Shown here: positions 35,503-44,104 of the stretch, piece after piece | Layout of the letters: each line of letters begins with the position of its first letter | Numbering within the stretch: position 1 is the first letter of the stretch | Assembly (NCBI RefSeq): GCF_900142645.1 | Contig: NZ_FRBP01000017.1 | Location: forward strand, 1 to 64,000 | From: Eubacterium callanderi | GTDB taxonomy: Bacteria > Bacillota > Clostridia > Eubacteriales > Eubacteriaceae | DNA length: 64,000 nt | Reading direction: 5' to 3' | Translations under genes and position numbers: made by a program | Notes under the pieces: model-generated | Database searches by the model: none | Told to the model about the DNA's origin: nothing | What the model saw: only the letters and a program-made list of their open reading frames with translations

Positions 35503-36232
35503 ATGCTTCTCCCTCAAATTCCTCATCCATTTGCCTAAGCCATTTAAAATGCTTGTTCAGCTTCATCTGGTCCTTTGGCGGGAAGGGGCGGCCTTCCTTT
35601 GTATAAATACGGTATTTATACAAAAGCTCCAGGCAGTCGTCCAGCTGGTTGGGCACATTTTCGGAGATATGCTGGAAGGCAGGGTGGCTGGCGCCCTTTT
35701 CGATCATTTCGGCTTCCATGCTTTTTTCGAGACGGCTGAGCTCCTGGCTGTAGCTGGTTTCAATGCTCTCCTCAATCAGGGTGTACAGCAGCTTTTCATT
35801 TTTATCGGCATTGGGGTCTGGGGCTTCTTTGCGCAGCTGGCGGATGGCTTTGTCGGCCAGCAGGCGGGCGTACTCGAAAAAGCTCTGGGATTCCAGCAGG
35901 ATATTGAGGGCGGCGTTATCGGTATGGGTTTTATTAAAATGCTCTACGATGTTGTCGCAGGCGGCAGGGCTCAGGTCCAGGAAATCCAGAACAGTGGGGT
36001 CTGGTGGCAGGGGGGACTGGGTATAGCCCAGCATATACTCAAAGCTGACGTCAAACTCGTTGTAGAGGGTATCCATGACACGCAGGTCGGGCAGGCGCTC
36101 GCCGCTTTCGTAATAGCTGAGGCTGGCCGGGGCGATACCGAGGCGGGCAGCCATCTGAGCCTGGGTAAGTTTATGGGATTTCCGGAGCTCCCGGAGGCGG
36201 GCTGGAAAATAGGAAAGGTTGATGTCGGACAT
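35501..36232 (-). CDS. Xre-family HTH transcriptional regulator
   Basis: This 243-residue protein has an N-terminal Cro/CI helix-turn-helix (about 9-65, LTQAQMAARLGIAPASLSYYESGERLP). The helical C-terminal part matches no known domain by eye. It is divergent from a DUF3987 gene. Two identical 12-bp palindromes between them are probable operators, so it likely controls both genes. The arrangement resembles repressor modules of mobile elements. Confidence 0.88.
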   Translation of the reverse strand: MSDINLSYFPARLRELRKSHKLTQAQMAARLGIAPASLSYYESGERLPDLRVMDTLYNEFDVSFEYMLGYTQSPLPPDPTVLDFLDLSPAACDNIVEHFNKTHTDNAALNILLESQSFFEYARLLADKAIRQLRKEAPDPNADKNEKLLYTLIEESIETSYSQELSRLEKSMEAEMIEKGASHPAFQHISENVPNQLDDCLELLYKYRIYTKEGRPFPPKDQMKLNKHFKWLRQMDEEFEGEA

Positions 36233-36315
36233 TCTGGGCCTCGTTTCTTAAATAATGCTTAAATTTTATAAAATACTGATTATTTTAAAGGAGTTTGGAT
36301 AATAAAATGGAATAA

Positions 36316-36355
36316 TCACTATAGTGAATAAATTATATAATATTCACTATAGTGA
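36316..36355. promoter_or_regulatory. Twin palindromic operator TCACTATAGTGA
   Basis: The perfect palindrome TCACTATAGTGA occurs at 36316-36327 and 36344-36355, 28 bp apart centre to centre, and a TATAAT (36336-36341) lies between them. The outer bases extend the symmetry. The layout suits cooperative binding of the Xre repressor to shut off the DUF3987 promoter. Confidence 0.8.
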
Positions 36356-36371
36356 TTATATCAGGAATAAG

Positions 36372-38096
36372 ATGAATTGGCAAGTAGTTTTCAAAAATTT
36401 AAGAAAGCATGGGGTAATGAGGATGTCAACAATCACGAATTTAATGGTTCAGGGGAATGGCAGCATGATTGGGGAGAAATCGCCCAACGCGTTGAGACTG
36501 GAGGCCGAAGCGCGTGAAAAGCGCCGTCTGGATGAAATTGCGAAATACGCGCCGCTCAAACGTATTGAGCTGGTGCAGGATCGGCTGCCGGATTTTCCGC
36601 TGGACTGCCTGACGGATGATTTTAGACGCTTTGCCAAAGACCTGGCAGCCTGTAAGCAGGCACCAGTGGACGCAGTGGGGGTATCGCTGCTTTCGATGAT
36701 CTCTCTGGCGGAGGGGGGCCGTTTTAAGGTAAATCCAGGAAAAGCAGCGGTGTACCAGAAGGGGGTTAACCTGTTTACCATGACGGTGATGGAATCGGGT
36801 ACGGGCAAGTCGGAGATCATGAATGTGCTTAAAAAGCCGGTGGAGGATTTTGTCCATGATTTTAATGAGAAGTATAAGGGGAAAATCGACATGGACGCGA
36901 ACTGGCAGAATGTTTTGAGGGATCGTGTGGAAAAGACGAAAAAACAGTGTGTGAGTGGCAAGGCCGAGTATTCGGATCTGGAGAAGGTACAGAAGGAATT
37001 TTCGGCCTTTAAGCCTGTAAAAAATCTGCGCTGCATGACGGACAATGTAACGTCGGAGGCCCTTGAGAACCTGTTGGCTGAGAACAATGGGGTTATGTCG
37101 GTGGTATCGACGGAGGGCGGCGTCATTGATATTATGGGGGGACGTTACAGCAAGGACGGCAGTTCAAATATTGATGTTTATCTGCATGGATACAGTAATG
37201 AGTCGTTGGACAAAGACCGCGCGGGACAGGGTCATATTCATGTCGATCATCTCTATCTGACGGTAAATTTTTCTATTCAGCCTACGGTGCTTAAAGATTT
37301 TATGCGCAGGGATTTTATTGAAAAGGGGATGACTTCGCGCTTTATCTATTCAATCCCAAAGGAGTTGGACGAGCGCTGTCTTGGGGATTCACCGGATATT
37401 GAACCGCTGGTCCTGGCGAATTATGAAAATAAGATCAGAGATATTATGTCCATTAAACGCAATGGGCATGAGCTTTACGAGCTGTGTTTTTCAAAAGAGG
37501 CCGAACGGTTGATGGTTGCTTATAATGACCAGAACATTCAAAAACGTATTAAGGAGGATCTGGCCTGCATCAAGCGGGTGGCGCGGCGCGTGATCGGCCA
37601 GACCATCCGCCTGGCGGGAATTTTACACCTCATGGAGCATGGCGGCGGTGCGGTGGAAAAGCGTGAGATTTCGGCTGGGACAGTGAAAAAGGCGATCCGC
37701 CTGACCAATTATTTTCTGGAGCATACTAAGGCGGCGCACAAAACCGTGGAGGACAGTGAGGAAGTGCAGAGTCTGAAATATGTGTGGGAAAAATGCTGCG
37801 CGCTTAAAAAAATGGTGGTGCCGCACGATGTGCTGCGTGAGAGCTGCCGTGGCCGTCTGCGCACCAACGAGGAGCAAAGGCCATATATCTGCGGGCTCAT
37901 AGAGAGGGGTTATCTGAGGGTACTGCCAGAGGAAGAAGCAACGGCTGGAAAGAGTGGAAGGCCCAGGGCAGTGCGCTACGGCATCAATCCGCTTTTACAG
38001 GATGAGGTGTTGGATAAAGATGCTTCGCTTGTCACAGAACTGCATCCCGAAATCCCGAAAACAGCAGCGCTGGAGACGACCGCGGAGGTATCTTAA
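36372..38096 (+). CDS. DUF3987 (YfjI-like) primase/helicase-type protein
   Basis: This protein has about 574 residues. An ATP-binding loop ESGTGKSEIM lies near residue 145-155. A later segment (TDNVTSEALENLLAENNG, then VVSTEGGVIDIMGGRYS) matches the DUF3987 pattern. The family is known mostly from phage, integrative elements and islands, with functions only loosely linked to DNA replication. The start at 36372 follows AGGAAT; a GTG at 36324 would lie inside the operator. The C-terminal tail (HPEIPKT) is encoded by a family A repeat arm at 38043-38063. Confidence 0.82.
   Translation: MNWQVVFKNLRKHGVMRMSTITNLMVQGNGSMIGEKSPNALRLEAEAREKRRLDEIAKYAPLKRIELVQDRLPDFPLDCLTDDFRRFAKDLAACKQAPVDAVGVSLLSMISLAEGGRFKVNPGKAAVYQKGVNLFTMTVMESGTGKSEIMNVLKKPVEDFVHDFNEKYKGKIDMDANWQNVLRDRVEKTKKQCVSGKAEYSDLEKVQKEFSAFKPVKNLRCMTDNVTSEALENLLAENNGVMSVVSTEGGVIDIMGGRYSKDGSSNIDVYLHGYSNESLDKDRAGQGHIHVDHLYLTVNFSIQPTVLKDFMRRDFIEKGMTSRFIYSIPKELDERCLGDSPDIEPLVLANYENKIRDIMSIKRNGHELYELCFSKEAERLMVAYNDQNIQKRIKEDLACIKRVARRVIGQTIRLAGILHLMEHGGGAVEKREISAGTVKKAIRLTNYFLEHTKAAHKTVEDSEEVQSLKYVWEKCCALKKMVVPHDVLRESCRGRLRTNEEQRPYICGLIERGYLRVLPEEEATAGKSGRPRAVRYGINPLLQDEVLDKDASLVTELHPEIPKTAALETTAEVS
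38043..38063 (+). repeat. Family A left arm inside a coding region
   Basis: CATCCCGAAATCCCGAAAAC forms part of the last codons of the DUF3987 gene. The repeat therefore entered or created the protein's C-terminus. Confidence 0.7.
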
Positions 38097-38212
38097 AGTT
38101 AAACCAGATGTTTATTTTTCAGGGGGTTAAGGTTTGTAAAGGAGAAGCAGTTGTGATAAAATATAATAGAATATTATAGAAGGTATTGGACAGATAAAAG
38201 GGGGTTGCTTTA

Positions 38213-40048
38213 ATGGAGGATCAGAAAAAAGTCAAGCGAACAGGCAAGCGTATTGTCCTGGATATTTTGTTTGCCGCTCTGATTGTTTTTCTGATTGCGG
38301 CCTCCTTTTTTGAGTTTTCCCAAAGAGTACGGAACTCGGTCCACAGCAATGCGGAGCAGACTCTGCACGATATGAATCACGAGAGCGCTCTGCTTTTAGA
38401 GACGCAGATTAAGCGGGATTTTGAGTTTCTTCACAGCCTGGCGGCCATCATGGTGGAGGATGACTCCATTGACAATAAAGATATGATTACCCGCAACCTC
38501 AGACTGGGCTGTGAGAATTATTCCTTTGACCGCATGACCTATATCCAGCCGGACGGCATGGCCTACACCTCCACAGGGGCAGAGCAGGACCTCAGCGGCC
38601 GCGAGTATTATAAAAAAGCCTTGGAGGGTCAGGATGCGGTGTCAGGTATTATCGTTTCTGCTCATACGGGCAAAGAGGGCTTTGCGGTGGCGGTGCCGGT
38701 TTACAGGGAGGGGGCGCTGGCCGGCGTGCTCTCAGGCTCTTACCTGACTGAAACCTTCAACAATGTGGTAAACATGGAGGTGTACGGAGGAGAGAGCCTG
38801 ACCTATGTGGTGGAGACAGATGGCAGTTATGTTCTCCTGCCCAGGAACGGTAATATCGAGATTTCAAAATGGCTGGCGAATGGTGATTCTAAGGAGGAGG
38901 TCAGCAGGAAAATGCACAGCGGCGAGTCAGGCTATGCCTCCTTCAAAGATGGTGATGAAACCTGGCACTTCTGCTATGTGCCCACAACCATTAATAACTG
39001 GTATGTGGTGACGATGGTGCCAGACCGGGTGATTATGGGCCAGGCGGAGTACATCAGCCAGATGGCGCTGCTGCTCTGTGTGAAAATCGGCCTGGCGCTG
39101 TTGGCAGTGGGTGTGTACGTTGGCCTGAGCTATCGAAGAAATGAGCGCAAGGAAAAAGAGCGGCAGGAGCTGTCCAGAATGGACAATGAGCGCTACCGCG
39201 TGCTGCTCGAAAATATGGACGCCCTGTTCTTTGAATGGGATCTGACGGACAATACCCTGGTCTGCTCCCAGGGCTGGCAGGAGCGGATGGGCTATACACC
39301 AACTCTTGCGGAAGTGGAATCCGGCGGTATTGTGGATGTCAATGAAGCCCTGTCCTTTGCGGGTTTTCTGGAGAGTGTGCGCGGCGGCCTGAGCCACGGC
39401 GAGGAGGAATACCGGATGCGGCACCTGGACAACAGTATTTTCTGGTGCCGTGTGCGCCTGACGGGGATCAGAGACCAGCAGGGCAATGTGCGCCGGATCA
39501 TGGGGCTCATTGAGGATATTGACACCCAGAAAAAGCGCGAGGTCCAGCTCATGAACCAGGCCAGCCGGGACTCGCTGACCAATCTCTACAACAAAAAAGC
39601 CACTGAGGAACAGATTACCTTTATTCTGAAAAATGAGCGGCGCGAAACCTGTTGTCATGGCTTTTTCCTTTTGGATATTGATGATTTCAAGGGCATTAAC
39701 GATACCTATGGCCACGGGGTGGGCGACCAGGTACTCCGGGATATTGCGGACTGCCTGCTGCGCCTGTTCAGGACCTCGGATATAGTGGGCCGCATCGGTG
39801 GTGATGAGTTTGCCGTTTTTCTGAGAAATACCAACACCCGTGAGGATATACTGAAGCGGGCCCGGGAGCTGATCGCGGATTTTCGCCGGATTCCTGTGAC
39901 CGAGGGGCAGTATGTGAGCTGCAGCCTGGGCGTGGTGGTTGCTGAGAACAGCGAAAAGGATTTTGAGAGCCTGTACAGCCACGCGGACGACGCCATGTAC
40001 GAGGCCAAGCGCAAAGGCAAAAATCAATACGCGGTCTACGGAGAATAA
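38213..40048 (+). CDS. Sensor diguanylate cyclase (Cache-PAS-GGDEF)
   Basis: This 611-residue protein has a membrane helix at about 19-40, an extracytoplasmic dCache-like sensor (about 42-275), a second helix (about 282-303), a PAS domain (about 325-440) and a GGDEF domain with intact motif near 528. An RxxD inhibitory site (RTSD) lies five residues before GGDEF, so product feedback is expected, unlike in the other two GGDEF proteins here. Monocistronic, with a terminator after it. Confidence 0.93.
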   Translation: MEDQKKVKRTGKRIVLDILFAALIVFLIAASFFEFSQRVRNSVHSNAEQTLHDMNHESALLLETQIKRDFEFLHSLAAIMVEDDSIDNKDMITRNLRLGCENYSFDRMTYIQPDGMAYTSTGAEQDLSGREYYKKALEGQDAVSGIIVSAHTGKEGFAVAVPVYREGALAGVLSGSYLTETFNNVVNMEVYGGESLTYVVETDGSYVLLPRNGNIEISKWLANGDSKEEVSRKMHSGESGYASFKDGDETWHFCYVPTTINNWYVVTMVPDRVIMGQAEYISQMALLLCVKIGLALLAVGVYVGLSYRRNERKEKERQELSRMDNERYRVLLENMDALFFEWDLTDNTLVCSQGWQERMGYTPTLAEVESGGIVDVNEALSFAGFLESVRGGLSHGEEEYRMRHLDNSIFWCRVRLTGIRDQQGNVRRIMGLIEDIDTQKKREVQLMNQASRDSLTNLYNKKATEEQITFILKNERRETCCHGFFLLDIDDFKGINDTYGHGVGDQVLRDIADCLLRLFRTSDIVGRIGGDEFAVFLRNTNTREDILKRARELIADFRRIPVTEGQYVSCSLGVVVAENSEKDFESLYSHADDAMYEAKRKGKNQYAVYGE

Positions 40049-40068
40049 AGAAGCATGACAGAAAATGA

Positions 40069-40097
40069 GAAGCCGGCGCTGCCGGTTCTTTTTTTCG
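40069..40097 (+). terminator. Terminator of the Cache-GGDEF gene
   Basis: GAAGCCGGC pairs with GCCGGTTC around GCT, followed by seven T. A family A right arm (TTTTTCGGGATTTCGGGAGG, 40093-40111) overlaps the T tract. Confidence 0.85.
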
Positions 40098-40228
40098 GGA
40101 TTTCGGGAGGCCCGGAGTGGAAAATTTTGAAAAGAATTGGATTTGAACGGACTAAAGTGCTACAATAGAGAATGAAACACACACCCATTGAAAAACGGAT
40201 AAACCGATGTGTGATAAAGGAGAGACTT

Positions 40229-41662
40229 ATGCAGTTTGAACGGAAACTCCAGCTCGCGACCGACTTGTATCAGATGAGTATGGGCAACGTTTATGTAGAG
40301 GACGGCAAACAGGACGAAATGGCTGTCTTTGACGTTTTTATCAGAAACAACCCCTTTAGCGGCGGCTATACCGTGGCGGCCGGGCTGGAACAGGTCATCG
40401 AGTATATAGAGGGGCTGGCCTTTGAAGAAGAGGATGTACGGCTTCTCAAAAAGAACCACCCGGAATTTTCAGATAAATTTATCAGCTATCTGCGCAATTT
40501 TAAATTTACCGGAGAGCTTTACGCCCTGCCGGAGGGCACAATTTTTTTCCCCTTTGAGCCCATTATCCGGGTCAAGGCGCCGCTGGTACAGGCTCAGCTG
40601 GTCGAGACCACCATCCTGAGCATCATCAACCACCAGACGCTGATCGCCACCAAGGCCTCCCGCATTGTGGAGGAAGCCCGGGGCGGCGCGGTCATGGAAT
40701 TTGGCCTGCGGCGTGCCCATGGCACTGAGGCAGGCTATTTCGGCGCCCGCGCCGCAGTCATCGGCGGATGTGTGGGCACCTCGGTAGTCGAAACTGAAGC
40801 CATGCTGGACCGGCCCTCCATGGGAACCATGTCCCACAGCTTTATCCTCAGCTATGACACGGAGCTGGAGGCTTTTGAGAAGTTTGTCAAATACAATCCC
40901 CAGAACGCTACGCTGCTGGTCGATACCTACAACACCCTGGAGCAGGGGGTGCCCAACGCCATTAAGGTCTTTAAAAAAGCGCTGGCAGAGGGCGGTATTA
41001 CCGGAAAATACGGCATCCGCATTGATTCCGGCGACCTGGCTTACCTGACCGCAGAAGCCCGAAAGCTGCTGGATGCGGCGGGCCTTCAGGACGCGGCCAT
41101 CTGCGCGTCCTCAGACCTCGACGAGTACCTGATCAAGGACCTGAAGCTCCAGGGCGCCAAAATTGACTCCTGGGGCATTGGCACCAAGCTCATCACCGCC
41201 TATGATTGCCCGGCCCTCGGGGGGGTCTATAAACTGGCGGAAATCGACGGCAAGCCCAAGCTCAAGGTGTCCAACGATCCCTGGAAAATCACCAATCCGG
41301 GCTATAAGAAAATTTACCGGATCTACGGCAAGAGCAACAACATGGCTCTGGCTGACCTGATGACCCTGGATTCCGAAACCATTGACGAAAGCCAGCCGCT
41401 TACCATCTTCCATCCCATGCACACCTGGAAAAAGCGCACCATTACGGATTATTATGTGAAAGAGCTGCTGGTGCCGGTGTTTGTGGACGGAAAATGCGTG
41501 TATGAGAAGCCCGCCATCCGCGAAATTCACGGCCGGCTCGTGCAGGAAAAACAAACCCTGTGGCCAGCCTTCAAGCGTATGGTAAACCCCCACGTATACC
41601 ATGTGGACCTCTCCCAGCCGCTCTGGGATATGAAGCAGCAGCTGCTGAGCGAGGCAGAATAA
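40229..41662 (+). CDS. pncB: Nicotinate phosphoribosyltransferase
   Basis: This 477-residue protein joins nicotinate and PRPP to nicotinate mononucleotide in NAD salvage. Family motifs are LATDLYQMSMGNVY at the N-terminus, GTMSHSFILSYDTE with the likely phosphorylated His, and GIRIDSGDLAYL. The ATG at 40229 follows AAAGGAGAG; an upstream ATG at 40172 has no such site. Confidence 0.94.
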   Translation: MQFERKLQLATDLYQMSMGNVYVEDGKQDEMAVFDVFIRNNPFSGGYTVAAGLEQVIEYIEGLAFEEEDVRLLKKNHPEFSDKFISYLRNFKFTGELYALPEGTIFFPFEPIIRVKAPLVQAQLVETTILSIINHQTLIATKASRIVEEARGGAVMEFGLRRAHGTEAGYFGARAAVIGGCVGTSVVETEAMLDRPSMGTMSHSFILSYDTELEAFEKFVKYNPQNATLLVDTYNTLEQGVPNAIKVFKKALAEGGITGKYGIRIDSGDLAYLTAEARKLLDAAGLQDAAICASSDLDEYLIKDLKLQGAKIDSWGIGTKLITAYDCPALGGVYKLAEIDGKPKLKVSNDPWKITNPGYKKIYRIYGKSNNMALADLMTLDSETIDESQPLTIFHPMHTWKKRTITDYYVKELLVPVFVDGKCVYEKPAIREIHGRLVQEKQTLWPAFKRMVNPHVYHVDLSQPLWDMKQQLLSEAE

Positions 41663-41682
41663 TAATATAGCAGGTTGATCTT

Positions 41683-42720
41683 ATGAAAACAGAACTTTTT
41701 AAAACAGACAGCCCCCTGCTCGGGGTCGTCCATTTGACCAAGGCCGGTGAACTGATTGCCAGGGGAGAGACCGTGGTTTTTCCCACAGAGACGGTGTACG
41801 GCCTGGGAGCCAACGCTCTGGATGAAAGCGCCGTAAAAAAAATATTTGAAGCCAAGGGACGCCCGGCGGATAACCCGCTCATTGTGCACATCGCTGACCG
41901 GGACGACCTTGAAAAGCTGGTGACCGAGGTGCCTGAAAAGGCCGAGAAGCTCATGGACGCCTTCTGGCCCGGGCCTTTGACACTGATCATGCACAAGAGC
42001 AGCGGGGTGCCGGAGGTTGTGACCGCGGGGCTTGATACCGTGGCGGTGCGCTTTCCCTCCAACCTCATCGCCCTGGGGCTCATCAAGTCCGCCGGGGTTC
42101 CCATCGCGGCGCCCAGCGCTAATATCTCGGGACGGCCAAGCCCTACAAAAAGCGAGCATGTGATCGAGGATATGATGGGCCGTGTTTCGGCCATCATTGT
42201 GTCTGAGGATACAGATGTCGGGCTGGAATCCACGGTGGTGGACACCACCACCGAGCCGCCGACTGTGCTGCGCCCGGGCGGGGTGACCGTGGCGGAGCTG
42301 GAGGCTGTCATCGGCAGGGTGCAGGTGTCCCCCAACGCCATCGAAAACGTGATCCCGGAAAAGGCCAAATCTCCGGGCATGAAGTATACCCACTATTCCC
42401 CGAAGGGCGATCTGGTCATTGTGAAGGGCACAGACGCCGAGAAGGTTGAGAAAATCAACCGCCATATCAAGAAGCACGAGGAAATGCAAATCGGCATTCT
42501 GGCAACTGACGAGACCATGGGCAACTACCATTCGGGGATCATCATCTCCCTGGGCAGCCGGGAGAACCCGGAGGAAATGAGCCATAATCTTTTCGCGCGA
42601 CTCCGCACCTTTGACGATCTGGGCATTGAGAAGATCTACGCCGAGGACATCGAGGTCGGCAACGACACTCTGGCTCTGGCCAACCGGCTGTATAAGGCCG
42701 GAGGTTACCATTTTATATAG
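41683..42720 (+). CDS. tsaC: L-threonylcarbamoyladenylate synthase (Sua5/TsaC type)
   Basis: This 345-residue protein is of the long Sua5 form: a YrdC domain (about 10-215; EAKGRPADNPLIVHI and APSANISGRPSPT) plus a C-terminal Sua5 domain. It makes threonylcarbamoyl-AMP for tRNA t6A37. The last TsaC-dependent step may link to the tcdA gene at 53709 (cyclic t6A). It starts 20 bases after pncB and is probably co-transcribed with it. Confidence 0.94.
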   Translation: MKTELFKTDSPLLGVVHLTKAGELIARGETVVFPTETVYGLGANALDESAVKKIFEAKGRPADNPLIVHIADRDDLEKLVTEVPEKAEKLMDAFWPGPLTLIMHKSSGVPEVVTAGLDTVAVRFPSNLIALGLIKSAGVPIAAPSANISGRPSPTKSEHVIEDMMGRVSAIIVSEDTDVGLESTVVDTTTEPPTVLRPGGVTVAELEAVIGRVQVSPNAIENVIPEKAKSPGMKYTHYSPKGDLVIVKGTDAEKVEKINRHIKKHEEMQIGILATDETMGNYHSGIIISLGSRENPEEMSHNLFARLRTFDDLGIEKIYAEDIEVGNDTLALANRLYKAGGYHFI

Positions 42721-42729
42721 TGAAGAATT

Positions 42730-42766
42730 AAAATCAACCCGTATCGCCGCGATACGGGTTGATTTT
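42730..42766. terminator. Bidirectional terminator (repeat family B, copy 1)
   Basis: AAAATCAACCCGTATCG and CGATACGGGTTGATTTT form a perfect 17-bp stem with a 3-base loop between convergent genes. Its core CAACCCGTATCG...CGATACGGGTTG recurs at 54396, 54701 and, degenerate, 60897. Confidence 0.9.
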
Positions 42767-43313
42767 ATGATGCGAAAATATCGTCCATCGCAAGCTCCAG
42801 TCCCTCAAAGAGCGGTGTCGTCAGCGCTTCGCCGCGGATGTAGATGTCGGCCTCGCTGATTTCAAAGCGGTGGACGGTGATGGTCTGGGATTTGGGATCG
42901 ACAATCCAGTATTCCTTCACGCCGGCCATCTGGTACTTGTTGAGCTTGGTAAAGAGGTCATAGCTTCTGGTGGCTGGGCTGAGCACCTCGATGGCAACGG
43001 CGGGCGGGCCTTCATAGCGCTGCTCGCTGAATTTGTCAGGGTCGCAGAGAATGCTGATATCTGGGATGAAAATATCGTTTTTCAGCTTGATCTCAGCCTC
43101 GGAAAAAACTTTGCAGGTTTTTCCTTTAAAATAAGGGCCAAGCCCGATGATCAGATTAGTGATGAGCAGCTGGTGTATCAATGTGGCTTTAGGTGGCATC
43201 ATGACCATTCCGTCCACAAATTCGTAACCTTCTTGCTCGTCTCTTGGCAGCTTATCAAATTCGGTCAGTGTCATATTTTCAAATTTTGTATCTTTTTTCT
43301 GTAACAAGCCCAT
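42765..43313 (-). CDS. Uma2-family (DUF820) putative restriction-like nuclease
   Basis: This 182-residue protein has the PD-(D/E)xK fold features of Uma2: EGYEFVDGMV, then IFIPDISIL and AIEVLSPATRSYD with the later Lys. Family members are abundant in cyanobacteria and have poorly known roles. The gene stands alone between convergent and divergent neighbours. Its stop overlaps the family B terminator by two bases. Confidence 0.9.
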   Translation of the reverse strand: MGLLQKKDTKFENMTLTEFDKLPRDEQEGYEFVDGMVMMPPKATLIHQLLITNLIIGLGPYFKGKTCKVFSEAEIKLKNDIFIPDISILCDPDKFSEQRYEGPPAVAIEVLSPATRSYDLFTKLNKYQMAGVKEYWIVDPKSQTITVHRFEISEADIYIRGEALTTPLFEGLELAMDDIFAS

Positions 43314-43475
43314 AAGATTGCCCCCTTTTTCTTAATCATACTTGCCGGACGATAAAATGTCAAGGAAAGCCATTGTGATTAAGAATAATACTTTTACAAA
43401 GTTTCTTGATGTTTACTATCGTTAAAATTGGGAAAGTATGTTATAATAAACAAAAACAAATCGGAGGGAACTCAA

Positions 43476-43925
43476 ATGAAATTAGCGATTGGATCGGATC
43501 ACGGTGGGTTTGAACTGAAACAGGTTGTCATGGAATTGCTCCGTGAAGAAGGCGTTGACTATACCGATATGGGGCCTGAAACAGCGGAATCAGTGGATTA
43601 TCCCGTATATGGGCAGAAGGTTGCTGAGGCGGTGGCGAGCGGCGAATACGACCGCGGTATTGCCATCTGCGGTACCGGCGTGGGCATCTCCATCGCTGTG
43701 AACAAGGTTCCCGGCATCCGCGGTTCACTCTGTACCAACGAATACATGGCTGAGATGACAAGACGCCACAATGACTCCAATGTGCTGGTGCTGGGCGGGC
43801 GCGTCCTGGGAGACGACCTGGCAAAGAACATTGTCAAGACCTGGCTGCGCACTGAGTTTGAGGGCGGCCGCCACCAGCGCCGGATCGACATGATTGGCGA
43901 CATTGAAAAAAAATACGATAAATAA
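43476..43925 (+). CDS. rpiB: Ribose-5-phosphate isomerase B
   Basis: This 149-residue protein interconverts ribose-5-P and ribulose-5-P. GSDHGGFELK, CGTGVGISIAVNK with the catalytic Cys, and RRHNDSNVLVLGGR are family signatures. The start at 43476 follows TCGGAGGG. Confidence 0.95.
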   Translation: MKLAIGSDHGGFELKQVVMELLREEGVDYTDMGPETAESVDYPVYGQKVAEAVASGEYDRGIAICGTGVGISIAVNKVPGIRGSLCTNEYMAEMTRRHNDSNVLVLGGRVLGDDLAKNIVKTWLRTEFEGGRHQRRIDMIGDIEKKYDK

Positions 43926-43934
43926 GACGATAAG

Positions 43935-43974
43935 GCCTTCTAAAACCCCTTTTCAGGATTTTGGGAGGCTTTTT
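43935..43974 (+). terminator. Terminator after rpiB (degenerate family A, copy 7)
   Basis: GCCTTCTAAAACCCC is only partly complementary to CAGGATTTTGGGAGGC. TTTTTC follows. A worn family A copy that may still terminate. Confidence 0.55.
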
Positions 43975-44023
43975 CTATGCTTGGGAATCAGAATTTCTAA
44001 TGGAAAACCAACGGTGTTTATGT

Positions 44024-44029
44024 TATAAT
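44024..44029 (+). promoter_or_regulatory. -10 box upstream of the sugar-nucleotide genes
   Basis: TATAAT with a weak TGGAAA 17 bp upstream, about 75 bases before the TTG start at 44105. Confidence 0.45.
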
Positions 44030-44104
44030 CTGATATTAAGTATACCATTTATAAAGCACTAAATACTGCTGTAAAGAGCAGTGTTTATTTTGAAGGAGAG
44101 CAAA

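Noticed and set aside
36324-36371. Upstream GTG start for the DUF3987 gene
   Set aside because: It would place the start codon inside the twin palindrome and downstream of no ribosome site; ATG 36372 is better.
41527-42711. 394-codon minus-strand frame
   Set aside because: Antisense to pncB and tsaC, both with clear family motifs.
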